Positions 6,149 to 16,113 of a stretch of DNA of 48,086 bases are shown here, piece by piece. Positions within the stretch are counted from its first letter, which is position 1. Each line of letters starts with the position of its first letter. The position numbers and the translations under genes are program-made. The notes beneath the pieces are model-generated. The model was not told the DNA's origin. It was given only the letters and a program-made list of their open reading frames with translations, and searched no databases. Source of the DNA: Glaciecola sp. (GTDB lineage Bacteria; Pseudomonadota; Gammaproteobacteria; Enterobacterales; Alteromonadaceae); contig JAAZVZ010000018.1 in assembly GCA_018623155.1 (NCBI GenBank), positions 1-48,086 of the forward strand, given 5' to 3'.

Positions 6149-8530
6149 ATGAAATTACTATCTTTATTAAGTAGTCTGTATTGTGTACTGTGGAGTTTCA
6201 CAATATCGGCTCAAGTGCTCTCTTATACGCATAATAACGAAACTCTTATTGTGCAAACTCAGCAATATCCGGTGCACATTACTCAGCGTGATAGTGGTGT
6301 TTTTGAGATAGTGGTTGAGGTCGAAGATAACATGCTACCGTCTTTTGCCTTACCTGAGCAAACCAATATTAAAACGGCTCATGTATTGGATACCATTGAT
6401 GAAATCGTGTTTGGATCTCAAGGATATGCGGTCCATGTAGATAAAGCGACAGGGCGATTATCTTTTGTTAGAGATAATGAAGTTTTGGTCACGGAAGAGG
6501 TCGGCGCTTTTGTTTATCCCAATATGCGAGGGTTTCGCTTTGGGATTGATCCGGGCGAGCGTTTTTACGGTGGCGGTCAACGCGTGTTGGGTATGAACCG
6601 GCGCGGACATAAAATGCCATTATACAATCGTGCGCATTATGGTTATACCACCGAATCCAATCAAATGTACTACAGCTTACCTGCGGTGATGTCAGAAGAT
6701 GATTATGCGATTTTGTTTGATAACAGCGCCAGCGGTGAACTCGATATTGGTGCTGATGAGCCTGATATTTTGGAATTCACAGCACAGGCTGGGCGGATGG
6801 CATACATTGTGGTCATGGCTGAAAATACCGCTAGACTGTCGCAGAAGGTGACGCAAACAACTGGACTACAGCCCGCTCCACCGCGTTGGAGTTTAGGTAA
6901 TTTTGCGTCGCGATTTGGTTATCGTACCCAAGCTGAAGTGCTTGCTATCGCGCAAAAATTCCGTGATGCAAATGTCCCACTTGATGCCATTGTTCTGGAT
7001 TTATATTGGTTTGGCGCTGATGTGAAAGGCCACATGGGAAATCTTGAATGGGATAAAAACGCTTGGCCGACGCCTGAAAAAATGATTGCGTCGCTTAGAG
7101 AGGATAATATTAAGACAGTCGTCATTACTGAACCCTTTATTCTCACCACGTCGAAACAGTGGGACAGTGCAGTTGAGAATAATGCCTTGGCAATGGGCTT
7201 AGACAGTAAAGCGAAGCGCTTTGACTTTTTCTTTGGTAACACGGGGCTGGTCGATGTGTTTAACCCACAAGGCAAAATTTGGTTCAATCAGTTTTACCAA
7301 TCCCTTGCGGATCAAGGTGTTGCAGGCTGGTGGGGCGATTTGGGTGAACCTGAGGTGCATCCTAGTGATGCACTGCATCAACTTAATGGTATTACCCGTA
7401 GTGCTGATGAATTGCATAATGCCTATGGCCACCAGTGGGCTAATAACGTCTATGAACTATTGCGGCAACACCAACCACAAAACCGTCCATTTATTATGAT
7501 GCGATCTGGGTTTTTGGGTTCTCAGCGTTTTGGTATGGTGCCGTGGACTGGAGATGTTTCGCGCAGTTGGGGAGGGCTGCAAGCGCAAGTAGAACTGGCA
7601 CTGCAAATGTCGGTATTTGGTTTAGCTTATATCCATTCTGATGTAGGTGGTTTTGCCGGTGGCGAGACATTTGATCCCGAGTTATACATCCGATGGACAC
7701 AACATAGTACTTTTAGTCCGGTATTTCGTCCGCACGCACAAGAAAATATCGCACCCGAGCCGGTATTTCATGAAGGCCCAGCATTGGATATTGCTAGAGA
7801 CTACATTCAGTTGCGTTACCGCTTAATGCCCTATATTTATTCGATGGCTTTAGAAAATAGCCTCACGGGTATGCCTCTAATGCGCCCATTGAGTTTTTAT
7901 GATGAAAAAGCTTTTGCAGATGAGATAGATAACGCAAAAGCTTACTATTTTGGCGATGCATTATTAGTGACGCCAGTGACAGAGCCAGACGCTCGTACTC
8001 AAGAAGTTCAATTACCTGATGGTGTTTGGTTTGATTATTGGACAAAAAGCAAACTGAATGGCAATCAATCCATCACAGTTAATGCACCACTAGAACAGAT
8101 TCCGTTGCATGTCAGGGCAGGAAGCTTCATCCCAATGTTGACAGAATCGACAATGCACTTAGATAACTATTCTACTGAGGATGTTGTGATCGAATACTAC
8201 GCTGACAGTAGTGTGCAGAGTGCTACACGTACTTGGTTTGAAGATGATGGAATATCCCCAGATAGTCTTAACAAAGCTGATTATCAAAGTGTCGTAATGA
8301 GCGCCGAACATCGCTCCAACGTACTTGCGTTGCGCTTTGATGTTGTTGGTAAGTATACGTCAGCCCCGAGTCAACGTTCCATAGCGCAAGTCATATATGG
8401 CCTTACCGAGCCAAGTCAAATCAGTGTTGACGGACGGTTTTTGCCAGCGTCAGAGTGGAGCTTTGTCGAGGGTGTACTGCAGTTTTCGGTGTCTTTACGT
8501 GACTCTGTGAATATTTCTATCGTTTTGTGA
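6149..8530 (+). CDS. GH31 family alpha-glucosidase-like enzyme
   Basis: 793-residue exported glycoside hydrolase of family 31, probably cleaving terminal alpha-glucosyl (or related) residues from products of the amylase upstream. A signal peptide covers about residues 1-22 (MKLLSLLSSLYCVLWSFTISAQ). A beta-sandwich N-terminal domain follows (about 23-235). The TIM barrel carries LDLYWFGADVKG, the nucleophile region GWWGDLGEPEVHP and the acid/base region MVPWTGDVSRSW; a C-terminal beta region follows. I took the ATG at 6149, one base after the amylase stop; an earlier in-frame start lies inside that gene. The exact sugar specificity within GH31 cannot be set from sequence alone. Confidence 0.87.
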   Translation: MKLLSLLSSLYCVLWSFTISAQVLSYTHNNETLIVQTQQYPVHITQRDSGVFEIVVEVEDNMLPSFALPEQTNIKTAHVLDTIDEIVFGSQGYAVHVDKATGRLSFVRDNEVLVTEEVGAFVYPNMRGFRFGIDPGERFYGGGQRVLGMNRRGHKMPLYNRAHYGYTTESNQMYYSLPAVMSEDDYAILFDNSASGELDIGADEPDILEFTAQAGRMAYIVVMAENTARLSQKVTQTTGLQPAPPRWSLGNFASRFGYRTQAEVLAIAQKFRDANVPLDAIVLDLYWFGADVKGHMGNLEWDKNAWPTPEKMIASLREDNIKTVVITEPFILTTSKQWDSAVENNALAMGLDSKAKRFDFFFGNTGLVDVFNPQGKIWFNQFYQSLADQGVAGWWGDLGEPEVHPSDALHQLNGITRSADELHNAYGHQWANNVYELLRQHQPQNRPFIMMRSGFLGSQRFGMVPWTGDVSRSWGGLQAQVELALQMSVFGLAYIHSDVGGFAGGETFDPELYIRWTQHSTFSPVFRPHAQENIAPEPVFHEGPALDIARDYIQLRYRLMPYIYSMALENSLTGMPLMRPLSFYDEKAFADEIDNAKAYYFGDALLVTPVTEPDARTQEVQLPDGVWFDYWTKSKLNGNQSITVNAPLEQIPLHVRAGSFIPMLTESTMHLDNYSTEDVVIEYYADSSVQSATRTWFEDDGISPDSLNKADYQSVVMSAEHRSNVLALRFDVVGKYTSAPSQRSIAQVIYGLTEPSQISVDGRFLPASEWSFVEGVLQFSVSLRDSVNISIVL

Positions 8531-8534
8531 TGGT

Positions 8535-9098
8535 TTAGTGCTCTAATAAATCTGAAATGGTTTTGATTAACACTTTATTTTTAAACGGTTTTTGAACAAT
8601 AGCATCGGCACCATCAATGATAGCTGTGTGCAGATACTGATTGGCAGATCCAGATACAATGATAATTTTTATATGAGAAAATCCTGGTTGTTCGCGAGTA
8701 AATTTTAGGATATCTAAACCGTTAATGCCTGGTATATTTACGTCCAACGTCATGACCGAGGGGCAGTGTTCATGTAATAATTTCCCCGCCTGAAAACCAT
8801 CCGCTGCTAAAATGGGTTCCCAGTTAGATTGGCGTATGATGCGGCCCATACTCTTTAGCATTTCTAAATCATCTTCTATCACTAAAACTTTAGGTTTTTC
8901 CAAAAGCGCTTCGACTTGTTCTGGACACGGTACTGCATGGTCTTCACAAAATTTGGCAAAATCTTGAACACTCACTCTGTTATTCCCTCTACCAGGAAGT
9001 TTATGCGCCTTTAAGACCCCGTTATTAATATAACGTTGAATGGTTCTTGGGGTAAGAGAAAGGAACTCAGCTATTTGTCCAGTTGTTAGATATTCCAT
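8535..9098 (-). CDS. Excisionase/MerR-type HTH protein with C-terminal receiver domain
   Basis: 187 residues with an inverted response-regulator layout. Residues 1-50 (YLTTGQIAEFLSLTPRTIQRYINNGVLKAHKLPGRGN, then VSVQDF) form a MerR/excisionase-like helix-turn-helix. Residues 69-187 form a CheY-like receiver with the acidic cluster E75-D76-D77, phosphoacceptor D119 (in MTLDVNIPG), S149 and K170, all intact. Most response regulators have the receiver first. No histidine kinase is adjacent; a receiver-EAL protein is divergent 396 bp away, so the two may act in one pathway. A ribosome site (AAAGGAT) lies upstream. It is convergent with the GH31 gene with a 4-base gap. Confidence 0.85.
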   Translation of the reverse strand: MEYLTTGQIAEFLSLTPRTIQRYINNGVLKAHKLPGRGNNRVSVQDFAKFCEDHAVPCPEQVEALLEKPKVLVIEDDLEMLKSMGRIIRQSNWEPILAADGFQAGKLLHEHCPSVMTLDVNIPGINGLDILKFTREQPGFSHIKIIIVSGSANQYLHTAIIDGADAIVQKPFKNKVLIKTISDLLEH

Positions 9099-9494
9099 AC
9101 ATAAATCCTTTTATTGATTATTCATTGCCAGCTTAAAAAATGTATCGGCATATCTTTGCGATAATGAAGCGTAAGATGCGACAAATACGAAGAGGTTAAA
9201 ACAAGTGGATGGATAAGTTACCACTCAATGTCATTGTTTATTCATGCATCATTTCAATTAATTATTTTTGACTTTCGAAAACCTCTAATTAAGACTAGAC
9301 TTAGATAAGGATTCGAACGATGTATTTGCGATATCAAAGATTAAAGCTTTTGATATTTGTTACCGATATAAGAATAGTCCCAAAGCATGAGTCGAAAGGC
9401 GATTTAAGCGGCATGGAAATGATGAATCTGTCGGTTAGGAAAGGAAAAGAAAAGGTTTCGCTTTGAATAAAGTCTCACATTATAAGTAATTTAT
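9099..9494. other. 396-bp intergenic region between two divergent signalling genes
   Basis: AT-rich spacer that should hold the promoters of both the HTH-receiver gene (leftward) and the receiver-EAL gene (rightward). A TTGACT motif lies near 9268-9273 on the + strand but no convincing -10 follows at the right distance. A 49-codon frame at 9320-9466 shows no family resemblance and no ribosome site. I see no RNA gene or strong hairpin here. Confidence 0.4.
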
Positions 9495-11177
9495 ATGAAT
9501 GAAAAAAAAGCCTCCATCTTAATTGTCGATGATGAAATTAATATTTTAAAGTCGATGAGACGATTATTTAGTAACAATGGTTACGAGGTGCACACTGCTG
9601 AGTCTGGAGTTGAAGCGTTAAGCGTTCTTGATGAAACGCCTGATATTCAACTTGTTTTATCAGATTTTAGAATGCCCAAGATGAATGGTGGTGAATTACT
9701 TTATGAGATAAAGCTTCGTTACCCTCATATCGTTAGTATGATCATCTCAGGCTACACTGACTTTAATTCAGCTTTAACCGTGTTAAACAATGGCACAGCA
9801 TTTAAGTTTTTGACCAAGCCATGGGACAACGATAAGTTGTTGGCAGAAATGGATGAAGCGTTGCAGCATTCCAAGGCACGAGAAGATCAGAACAATCTGT
9901 TGGGTGAGACTAATTTTTTAAAATCTCAAGGCGCCTTTCAAAAGGCCGTGGAAGAGTGCCAATTCAATGACGATAATCACTGTGCAATGTATTTTGCTAT
10001 TGATAATGCATTGGATCTTAAGCGCAACGCATTCGCTTTGGATGCCATTTTAGTTTCCTTGGCTCAGGAGATTCAGAACTTTTGTCATATTCCAGTTCGC
10101 TTTTTTCAACCAACTGACTCAGAACTACTTGCATTAGTGCAATGGCAAGACAATGAAATAATCGCAACCAACATGTCGCAACTTATTCGCAATATTTGTG
10201 ACTCTAAGTGGTTGACCGAATTTGATTTGGTCATTGATTTGGCGTCGAGTTATTTTGCAACAAATGATTTGAACGGCGCACAAAGCTTCTTATATGAAAC
10301 GTTGAAAGAAGCAAAGGTGTTATTGCGTTCGCAAGAGGAGTTTGTTGCAATCACTGAGCAATACATCGAAGCCAAAAAACGTCAATTAACAATCAAATCT
10401 GATGTGGCCAAAGCCTTAAATATGAATCAATTTACTTTGTTATACCAACCCAAAGTCACATTGGCTAATGGTTTAATACAAAGTGCTGAAGTTTTGTTGC
10501 GTTGGCAACACGAAACTCTTGGATGGATCTCACCGGACGAATTTATTGAAATTGCTGAAAACGACGGTCAAATTATTGGAATAGGTGATTGGGTAATCAA
10601 ACATGGTATTGCTCAACTGTCTCGTTTAGATAGGATGAGTCATGATTTTGAGCGTTTATCGATTAATGTCTCTGTTAACCAATTAACAAATTTGAATATT
10701 ATCAATACGATTAAGCAGTATTTGAGTAGGTATGAAGTAGATGCGTCAAAATTGGTTTTAGAGGTTACTGAAACGAGCCTTATCAAAAACTTAAGCCTCA
10801 TCAGTAAAACGCTAAAAGGCTTAAAGCAACTTGGTGTCAAAATTGCGATTGATGATTTTGGAGTAGGGTATTCATCGTTTGCCTACTTAAGTAAGTTACC
10901 AATCGATGTTCTTAAAATTGACCGGGCTTTAATTGATGATATTGAGTACAATTTAGATACTCAAGTGCTTATTGCTAACCTGGTACAAACCTGTCACAAA
11001 TTGAATATAGAAGTGGTCGCTGAAGGAGTAGAATCTAAATCTGTACTTGAAAAAGTCAATTTGGCTAAGTGCGATTATGTACAGGGGTATTTTTACTCTC
11101 CACCTGTACAATCCAAAGAAATTGAACAGATGTTTGTTGCTCAACCGTTTCGTCAGCAAACATTATCTCTTTTATAA
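9495..11177 (+). CDS. Response regulator with EAL (c-di-GMP phosphodiesterase) domain
   Basis: 560 residues. A CheY-like receiver (1-125) has D12/D13, phosphoacceptor D57 in LSDFRMPKMNG and K108 in FLTKPW. A middle linker (about 130-300) has no recognised domain. The C-terminal EAL domain (about 305-550) would hydrolyse c-di-GMP to pGpG. The signature reads EVL instead of EAL, a tolerated variant. The other catalytic blocks look intact: SINVSVNQL, VLEVTETSL, IAIDDFGVGYSS, LKIDRALIDDI, VVAEGVES and YVQGYFYSPP. No GGDEF domain is present. The divergent HTH-receiver gene is a candidate partner, and a PilZ protein, a possible c-di-GMP receptor, lies 5 kb downstream. No strong ribosome site precedes the ATG. 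Confidence 0.88.
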   Translation: MNEKKASILIVDDEINILKSMRRLFSNNGYEVHTAESGVEALSVLDETPDIQLVLSDFRMPKMNGGELLYEIKLRYPHIVSMIISGYTDFNSALTVLNNGTAFKFLTKPWDNDKLLAEMDEALQHSKAREDQNNLLGETNFLKSQGAFQKAVEECQFNDDNHCAMYFAIDNALDLKRNAFALDAILVSLAQEIQNFCHIPVRFFQPTDSELLALVQWQDNEIIATNMSQLIRNICDSKWLTEFDLVIDLASSYFATNDLNGAQSFLYETLKEAKVLLRSQEEFVAITEQYIEAKKRQLTIKSDVAKALNMNQFTLLYQPKVTLANGLIQSAEVLLRWQHETLGWISPDEFIEIAENDGQIIGIGDWVIKHGIAQLSRLDRMSHDFERLSINVSVNQLTNLNIINTIKQYLSRYEVDASKLVLEVTETSLIKNLSLISKTLKGLKQLGVKIAIDDFGVGYSSFAYLSKLPIDVLKIDRALIDDIEYNLDTQVLIANLVQTCHKLNIEVVAEGVESKSVLEKVNLAKCDYVQGYFYSPPVQSKEIEQMFVAQPFRQQTLSLL

Positions 11178-11181
11178 AACA

Positions 11182-11204
11182 AACGCCAGTTTTGTTGTGG
11201 CGTT
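11182..11204 (+). terminator. Weak hairpin after the receiver-EAL gene
   Basis: AACGCC and GGCGTT form a 6-bp stem with an 11-base loop just after the stop codon. No run of T follows (the next bases are CTAATAATGG), so a rho-independent terminator is only possible, not convincing. Confidence 0.3.
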
Positions 11205-11325
11205 CTAATAATGGTGAAGCGTAAACGTTTAACACTAAGTTGTTGTACTTGTATTTGGCCAAAATATTTGCCTTCCGATACAGATCCATTACACTTGTCG
11301 CCCACGTCATTGAGTTGAGGTCTGT

Positions 11326-12348
11326 ATGTTTACGAAAAGTGTTCTGTCCAGTGTTTTTGCTCTTTTTATTATGCTCTTAAGCTTTATCGTGTGGGCAAAC
11401 AATAATGAATCAAATACTCATGCCCCAATTGCCATTGCATTACACGGTGGAGCCGGAACGTTATCCCCTCAACAATTCACACCAGAACTGAAAGCGCAAT
11501 ATTATGCGAAACTCTCAGAGGCATTAGAAGCAGGCTATCGAATATTGCAAACGGGTGCTGATGGACAAGAAGCCGTGGTTGCCGCCATTATGATTTTGGA
11601 GAATTCTCCTTTATTCAATGCCGGCGTTGGCGCGGTGTATACATTTGATACTGAGCACGAACTAGACGCCTCAATCATGCATGGTAAAACTAGAGAAGCC
11701 GGAGCAATAGCCGGTGTGAAACACATCAAAAATCCAATTTTGGCAGCGCAAGCGGTCATGAATCATTCGGTACATGTCATGCTCAGTGGTGATGGGGCTG
11801 AAACGTTTGCTGAACAATTTGCGATTGAACGCGTAGACAACACCCATTTTAATACTGAGCGTCGTTTGCAATCTCTGCACAAAGCCAAAGCACGTATCAA
11901 GCGACAAGCTTCGCTGAATTATCAACACCCAGAAAAATTTGGCACCGTCGGAGTGGTTGTGCTCGACCAATTAGGTAATTTAGTGGCAGGTACCTCGACC
12001 GGTGGCATGACGGCAAAACGTTTTGGCCGCATAGGTGATTCGCCAATTATTGGTGCGGGGACGTTTGCTGATAATACTTCTTGTGCCGTTTCGGCTACAG
12101 GTCATGGTGAATATTTTATCCGATATCAAGTCGCAAGTGATATCTGTAAACGGATTTCCTATCAAAATATATCCTTAGCTGAAGCGGCTGATATAGTGAT
12201 TAATCGCGTGTTAGTTGACGCCGGTGGTGATGGTGGTGTAGTGGCAGTTGATGGCCAAGGCAATGTCGCGATGCCGTTTAATACGACGGGGATGTACCGT
12301 GCGAGTATTGATGCAAACGGTGTCAAAACAGTTGCGATTTTTGAGTAA
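11326..12348 (+). CDS. Exported isoaspartyl peptidase / plant-type L-asparaginase
   Basis: 340-residue Ntn hydrolase that cleaves asparagine or isoaspartyl dipeptides after self-processing. A signal peptide covers about residues 1-25 (ending VWANN), so it acts in the periplasm or outside. The family features are ALHGGAGTL near the start, NAGVGAVYTFDTEHELDASIMHG, and the autocleavage site FGTVGVVVLD whose Thr (about residue 207) becomes the nucleophile. TSTGGM and GAGTFADN follow in the beta subunit. Length fits the family. It lies 9 bases upstream of hrpA and may share its transcript, although the two functions are unrelated. Confidence 0.88.
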   Translation: MFTKSVLSSVFALFIMLLSFIVWANNNESNTHAPIAIALHGGAGTLSPQQFTPELKAQYYAKLSEALEAGYRILQTGADGQEAVVAAIMILENSPLFNAGVGAVYTFDTEHELDASIMHGKTREAGAIAGVKHIKNPILAAQAVMNHSVHVMLSGDGAETFAEQFAIERVDNTHFNTERRLQSLHKAKARIKRQASLNYQHPEKFGTVGVVVLDQLGNLVAGTSTGGMTAKRFGRIGDSPIIGAGTFADNTSCAVSATGHGEYFIRYQVASDICKRISYQNISLAEAADIVINRVLVDAGGDGGVVAVDGQGNVAMPFNTTGMYRASIDANGVKTVAIFE

Positions 12349-12357
12349 TTGTTACTG

Positions 12358-15300
12358 ATGGCATTCACTCCAGAGCAGCAAGCTCATAGACAATCACAAA
12401 TCCCAGACATAGTGTATCCAGATTTACCTGTTGCACTCAAAAAAGATGAGATCAAAGCTGCACTTGAAAAACATCAAGTGATCATTGTGGCAGGAGAGAC
12501 TGGTTCAGGTAAGACGACACAGTTGCCGAAAATTTGCTTAGAATTAGGTCGCGGTGTCGGTGGTATCATTGCCCACACTCAACCACGCAGGTTAGCTGCT
12601 CGTTCAGTTGCCGATAGAATCGCTTCGGAACTAGGTGTTGCGGTAGGCGGTGTGGTTGGATGTAAGATCCGTTTTAGTGATCGTTCAGCTGATAATACCC
12701 TAGTCAAGCTCATGACTGATGGCATATTACTTGCCGAAATCCAACACGATAAGTTATTAACTCGCTACGATACCATTATCATAGACGAAGCACACGAACG
12801 CTCATTAAATATCGATTTCTTATTGGGCTATCTCAAACAACTGCTGCCGCGTCGTCCTGACTTGAAGGTGATTATCACGTCGGCGACCATTGATCCTGAA
12901 CGTTTTTCTAAGCACTTTAACGATGCTCCAATGATCACCGTCTCAGGTCGTACATATCCGGTCGAAGTGCGTTATCAACCTTTATTCGATGAGCACTCTG
13001 ATGGTGATGGGGATTTAGCCACAGGCTTGGTGGAAGCGGTGAATGCACTACGGCGTGAACCTCTCGGCGATATATTGATATTTTTGAGTGGTGAGCGTGA
13101 AATCAGAGAAATTGAAACCTTACTGAATAAGCAAAAATGGCGCAATACTGAAGTTGTACCATTGTATGCTCGTTTAGCCGCCAGCGAACAAAACAAGATT
13201 TTTGCCCCGCATTCGGGGCAACGGATAATTCTTGCTACCAATGTGGCTGAAACCTCATTAACGATTCCTGGGATCCGGTATGTTATTGATCCAGGTTATG
13301 CGAGAATCTCACGATATAGTTATCGAACCAAAGTACAACGATTACCGATTGAAGCGATTTCTCAGGCTTCTGCTCAACAACGAGCTGGACGTTGTGGTCG
13401 CGTTGCAGATGGTATCTGTATTCGATTGTACAGCGAAGACGATTTTCTTGCCCGTCCTGAATTTACCGATCCTGAGATATTAAGAACCAATCTTGCTTCG
13501 GTTATTTTGCAGATGCTTGGCCTTGGCTTAGGTGATATCCAATCTTTTCCATTTGTACAGGCACCTGATCAACGTTTCATCAATGATGGTATGCGTCTTC
13601 TTGAAGAATTGAATGCCATTGTCAAACATAAGCGTAAACTTGCACTCACCCCATTGGGCAAACAATTGGCTAAACTACCAGTTGATCCCCGTTATGCGCG
13701 GATGGTTGTGTCTGCCAAAAACTCACCAGCGTTGTCGGTTGTGAGTGTCATTGTTGCTGGTTTGAGTATTCAAGATCCGCGTGAAAGACCATTGGATAAA
13801 CAGCAACAAGCAGATGAAATTCATCGTGAATTTGCCGACGATGATTCTGACTTTATTACCTTGTATAACATTTATGAGGCATTTATTTCTGCAAAAGCCA
13901 GTCTGAATAACTCTCAGCTGCGCAAATGGTGCAAGAAGCATTTTCTGCATTATTTAAGGATGCGCGAGTGGCAAGATATTATCTTCCAAATCCAACAAGT
14001 CGCAAAGCAACTTAAATTCTTGCACACAGGTGAGCAAGAACCTGATTATCGCGATATCCATTGTGCGCTTGCATCTGGCTTACTTTCTCATGTCGCCATG
14101 CATGATAAAGATCGAGATTTTATCGGCGCACGCAATGCCAAGCTGATGATTTTCCCTGGCTCTCCATTAGCTAAAAAGCGCCCAAAATGGATGATGGCAG
14201 CAGAACTTGTCGAAACCTCTCGCTTATTTGCCCGGTATGTTGCTCGAATTGAGCCTCACTGGTTAGAGCCACTGGCGCATCATCTGAGTAAAAGTCATTT
14301 ATCTGAGCCTTATTGGTCGGCCAAAAAGGGGGCAGCGATGGCGATTGAAAAAATCACGCTTTTTGGCCTTCCTATTGTGGCCCAACGGCGAATCGTCATT
14401 AGTCAGCGTGAGCCACAAATTGCAAGGGAGTTATTGATTCGCGAGGCGTTGGTAAATGGTTTTACGCGGATGAAGTATGAATTTTTACAACACAACCAAG
14501 CACAAGTCGATGTCGTGGTGGAGTCAGAACAAAAAACACGTCGACGAGACTTACTAGTGGGTGAAGACGTGTTAGTCGATTTTTATCAAGAGCGTATCCC
14601 GCAGCACGTTGTATCAGAAGCGAGTATGCGCAAATGGCTACAGAAGCTCACTGACACGAGTATTCTGAAATTTGATGCCGCCATGCTGTGGCACAATGAA
14701 ATTTCTTCTAATGCGCTACTCGCTTACCCAGATACTTGGCAACAAGGTGCTTTGACCTTGCCATTGACCTATGTGTTTTCGCCAAATAGCGAAGATGATG
14801 GGGTGACCGTTCATATTCCGCTTGCGTTACTCAATCAGGTGACACTGAACGGGTTTGAATGGTTGGTACCAGGGTTGAGGCATGAGTTGTTAGTGACGCT
14901 AATCAAAAGTCTCCCCAAACGCTTAAGACGTAATTTTGTCCCAGTTCCTCATTATGCGGATGCATGTCTTGCCGCATTAGATCCCACGGATGGTCAGGGG
15001 GCATACTATGCTTTGTTACCTGTACTCGCCGATAAGCTTAGTAAAATGAGTGGGGTACCTTTTGAGGTAGAACAGTGGGAAGGTATTGTATTACCCGAAC
15101 ATTTGCAGATGCGCTATGCCATTGTCGATGAAGAAGGTAATACAATCCGAGCTGGACGTGATTTATTAGAGTTAAAAGAGGCTCTTAAAGCTCGAATTCA
15201 GGCGTCCTTGGAACAAGTAGCAACACCAGAATTAGAACAATCAGGGCTGGTAGAGTGGAGTTTTGTCGACTTACCAGAAACCTTTACCCATAAAACGGCT

Positions 15301-16113
15301 GGGTTTTCAATTCAAGGGTATCCTGGTCTTGTAGCTGAGTCTGATTCAGTTGCCATTAAAATATTCGACCAGCCACATGTTGCTCATGCTTCCCATCAGC
15401 AGGGGTTGTATAAACTCATACAACTTGCGATCCCTTCGCCGATTAAATATTTACACGAAAAGCTACCGAATAAAGCCAAGTTAGGATTGTATTACAATCC
15501 GTTTGGCAAGGTGGCAAGCTTGATTGACGATTGCATTATTGCTGGGATTGCGCATTGTGTAAACACCTATAAAAAGCGCAACGAGGTCCCAGACATTCGT
15601 GACAAGGCTTCATTTGATGAAGTGTGTGAATTTGTCCGCGCACAAATCAATGATGAGGTATTAGCAATTGCTCAGCAAGTTGAATCAGGTCTAACGTGTG
15701 CAAATGACATTAAAAAATCAATCAAAGGCAATATTCCATTGACTATGCTTGAAGCGGTAGGTCACATCAAAAGTCATTTAGACGAGCTGGTGTATCCACA
15801 TTTTGTATCGGACATCGGTGCTGAAAAGCTAGGGGATTGGCAACGTTATCTGCAAGCCTTACATAAACGTGTAGAAAAGCTTAAAGTGGATCCAACAAAA
15901 GATCGTTTGCATCAAATTCAAATTGACAAGATCAATACACATATCCAAAAACTGAAAAATACCCTGCAAACAGGGACGCCTTTGCCCGAGACGTATTTTG
16001 AACTCAGGTGGATGGTTGAAGAATTGCGCGTGTCATTTTTCGCACAACAACTTGGTACTAAGTATCCGATATCGACTAAGCGGATTGAACAAGCTATCGC
16101 AAAGCTCTTGTGA
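12358..16113 (+). CDS. hrpA: ATP-dependent RNA helicase HrpA
   Basis: 1251-residue DEAH-box helicase involved in ribosome rescue and mRNA processing in E. coli. Motifs in order: GETGSGKTT (Walker A, about residue 47), HTQPRRLAARSVA, DEAHERSLN (motif II), TSATID (III), ATNVAETSLTIPG (V) and QRAGRCGR (VI). The helicase-associated and OB-like domains follow. A long C-terminal region (DUF3418) is typical of HrpA rather than the shorter HrpB. The size is close to the E. coli protein (about 1300). I chose the ATG at 12358; a TTG three codons earlier is in frame. It reads in the same direction as the asparaginase gene just upstream. Confidence 0.95.
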   Translation: MAFTPEQQAHRQSQIPDIVYPDLPVALKKDEIKAALEKHQVIIVAGETGSGKTTQLPKICLELGRGVGGIIAHTQPRRLAARSVADRIASELGVAVGGVVGCKIRFSDRSADNTLVKLMTDGILLAEIQHDKLLTRYDTIIIDEAHERSLNIDFLLGYLKQLLPRRPDLKVIITSATIDPERFSKHFNDAPMITVSGRTYPVEVRYQPLFDEHSDGDGDLATGLVEAVNALRREPLGDILIFLSGEREIREIETLLNKQKWRNTEVVPLYARLAASEQNKIFAPHSGQRIILATNVAETSLTIPGIRYVIDPGYARISRYSYRTKVQRLPIEAISQASAQQRAGRCGRVADGICIRLYSEDDFLARPEFTDPEILRTNLASVILQMLGLGLGDIQSFPFVQAPDQRFINDGMRLLEELNAIVKHKRKLALTPLGKQLAKLPVDPRYARMVVSAKNSPALSVVSVIVAGLSIQDPRERPLDKQQQADEIHREFADDDSDFITLYNIYEAFISAKASLNNSQLRKWCKKHFLHYLRMREWQDIIFQIQQVAKQLKFLHTGEQEPDYRDIHCALASGLLSHVAMHDKDRDFIGARNAKLMIFPGSPLAKKRPKWMMAAELVETSRLFARYVARIEPHWLEPLAHHLSKSHLSEPYWSAKKGAAMAIEKITLFGLPIVAQRRIVISQREPQIARELLIREALVNGFTRMKYEFLQHNQAQVDVVVESEQKTRRRDLLVGEDVLVDFYQERIPQHVVSEASMRKWLQKLTDTSILKFDAAMLWHNEISSNALLAYPDTWQQGALTLPLTYVFSPNSEDDGVTVHIPLALLNQVTLNGFEWLVPGLRHELLVTLIKSLPKRLRRNFVPVPHYADACLAALDPTDGQGAYYALLPVLADKLSKMSGVPFEVEQWEGIVLPEHLQMRYAIVDEEGNTIRAGRDLLELKEALKARIQASLEQVATPELEQSGLVEWSFVDLPETFTHKTAGFSIQGYPGLVAESDSVAIKIFDQPHVAHASHQQGLYKLIQLAIPSPIKYLHEKLPNKAKLGLYYNPFGKVASLIDDCIIAGIAHCVNTYKKRNEVPDIRDKASFDEVCEFVRAQINDEVLAIAQQVESGLTCANDIKKSIKGNIPLTMLEAVGHIKSHLDELVYPHFVSDIGAEKLGDWQRYLQALHKRVEKLKVDPTKDRLHQIQIDKINTHIQKLKNTLQTGTPLPETYFELRWMVEELRVSFFAQQLGTKYPISTKRIEQAIAKLL

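Noticed and set aside
9320-9466. 49-codon open frame in the gap between the two signalling genes
   Set aside because: No ribosome site, no family likeness, and composition like the surrounding noncoding DNA.
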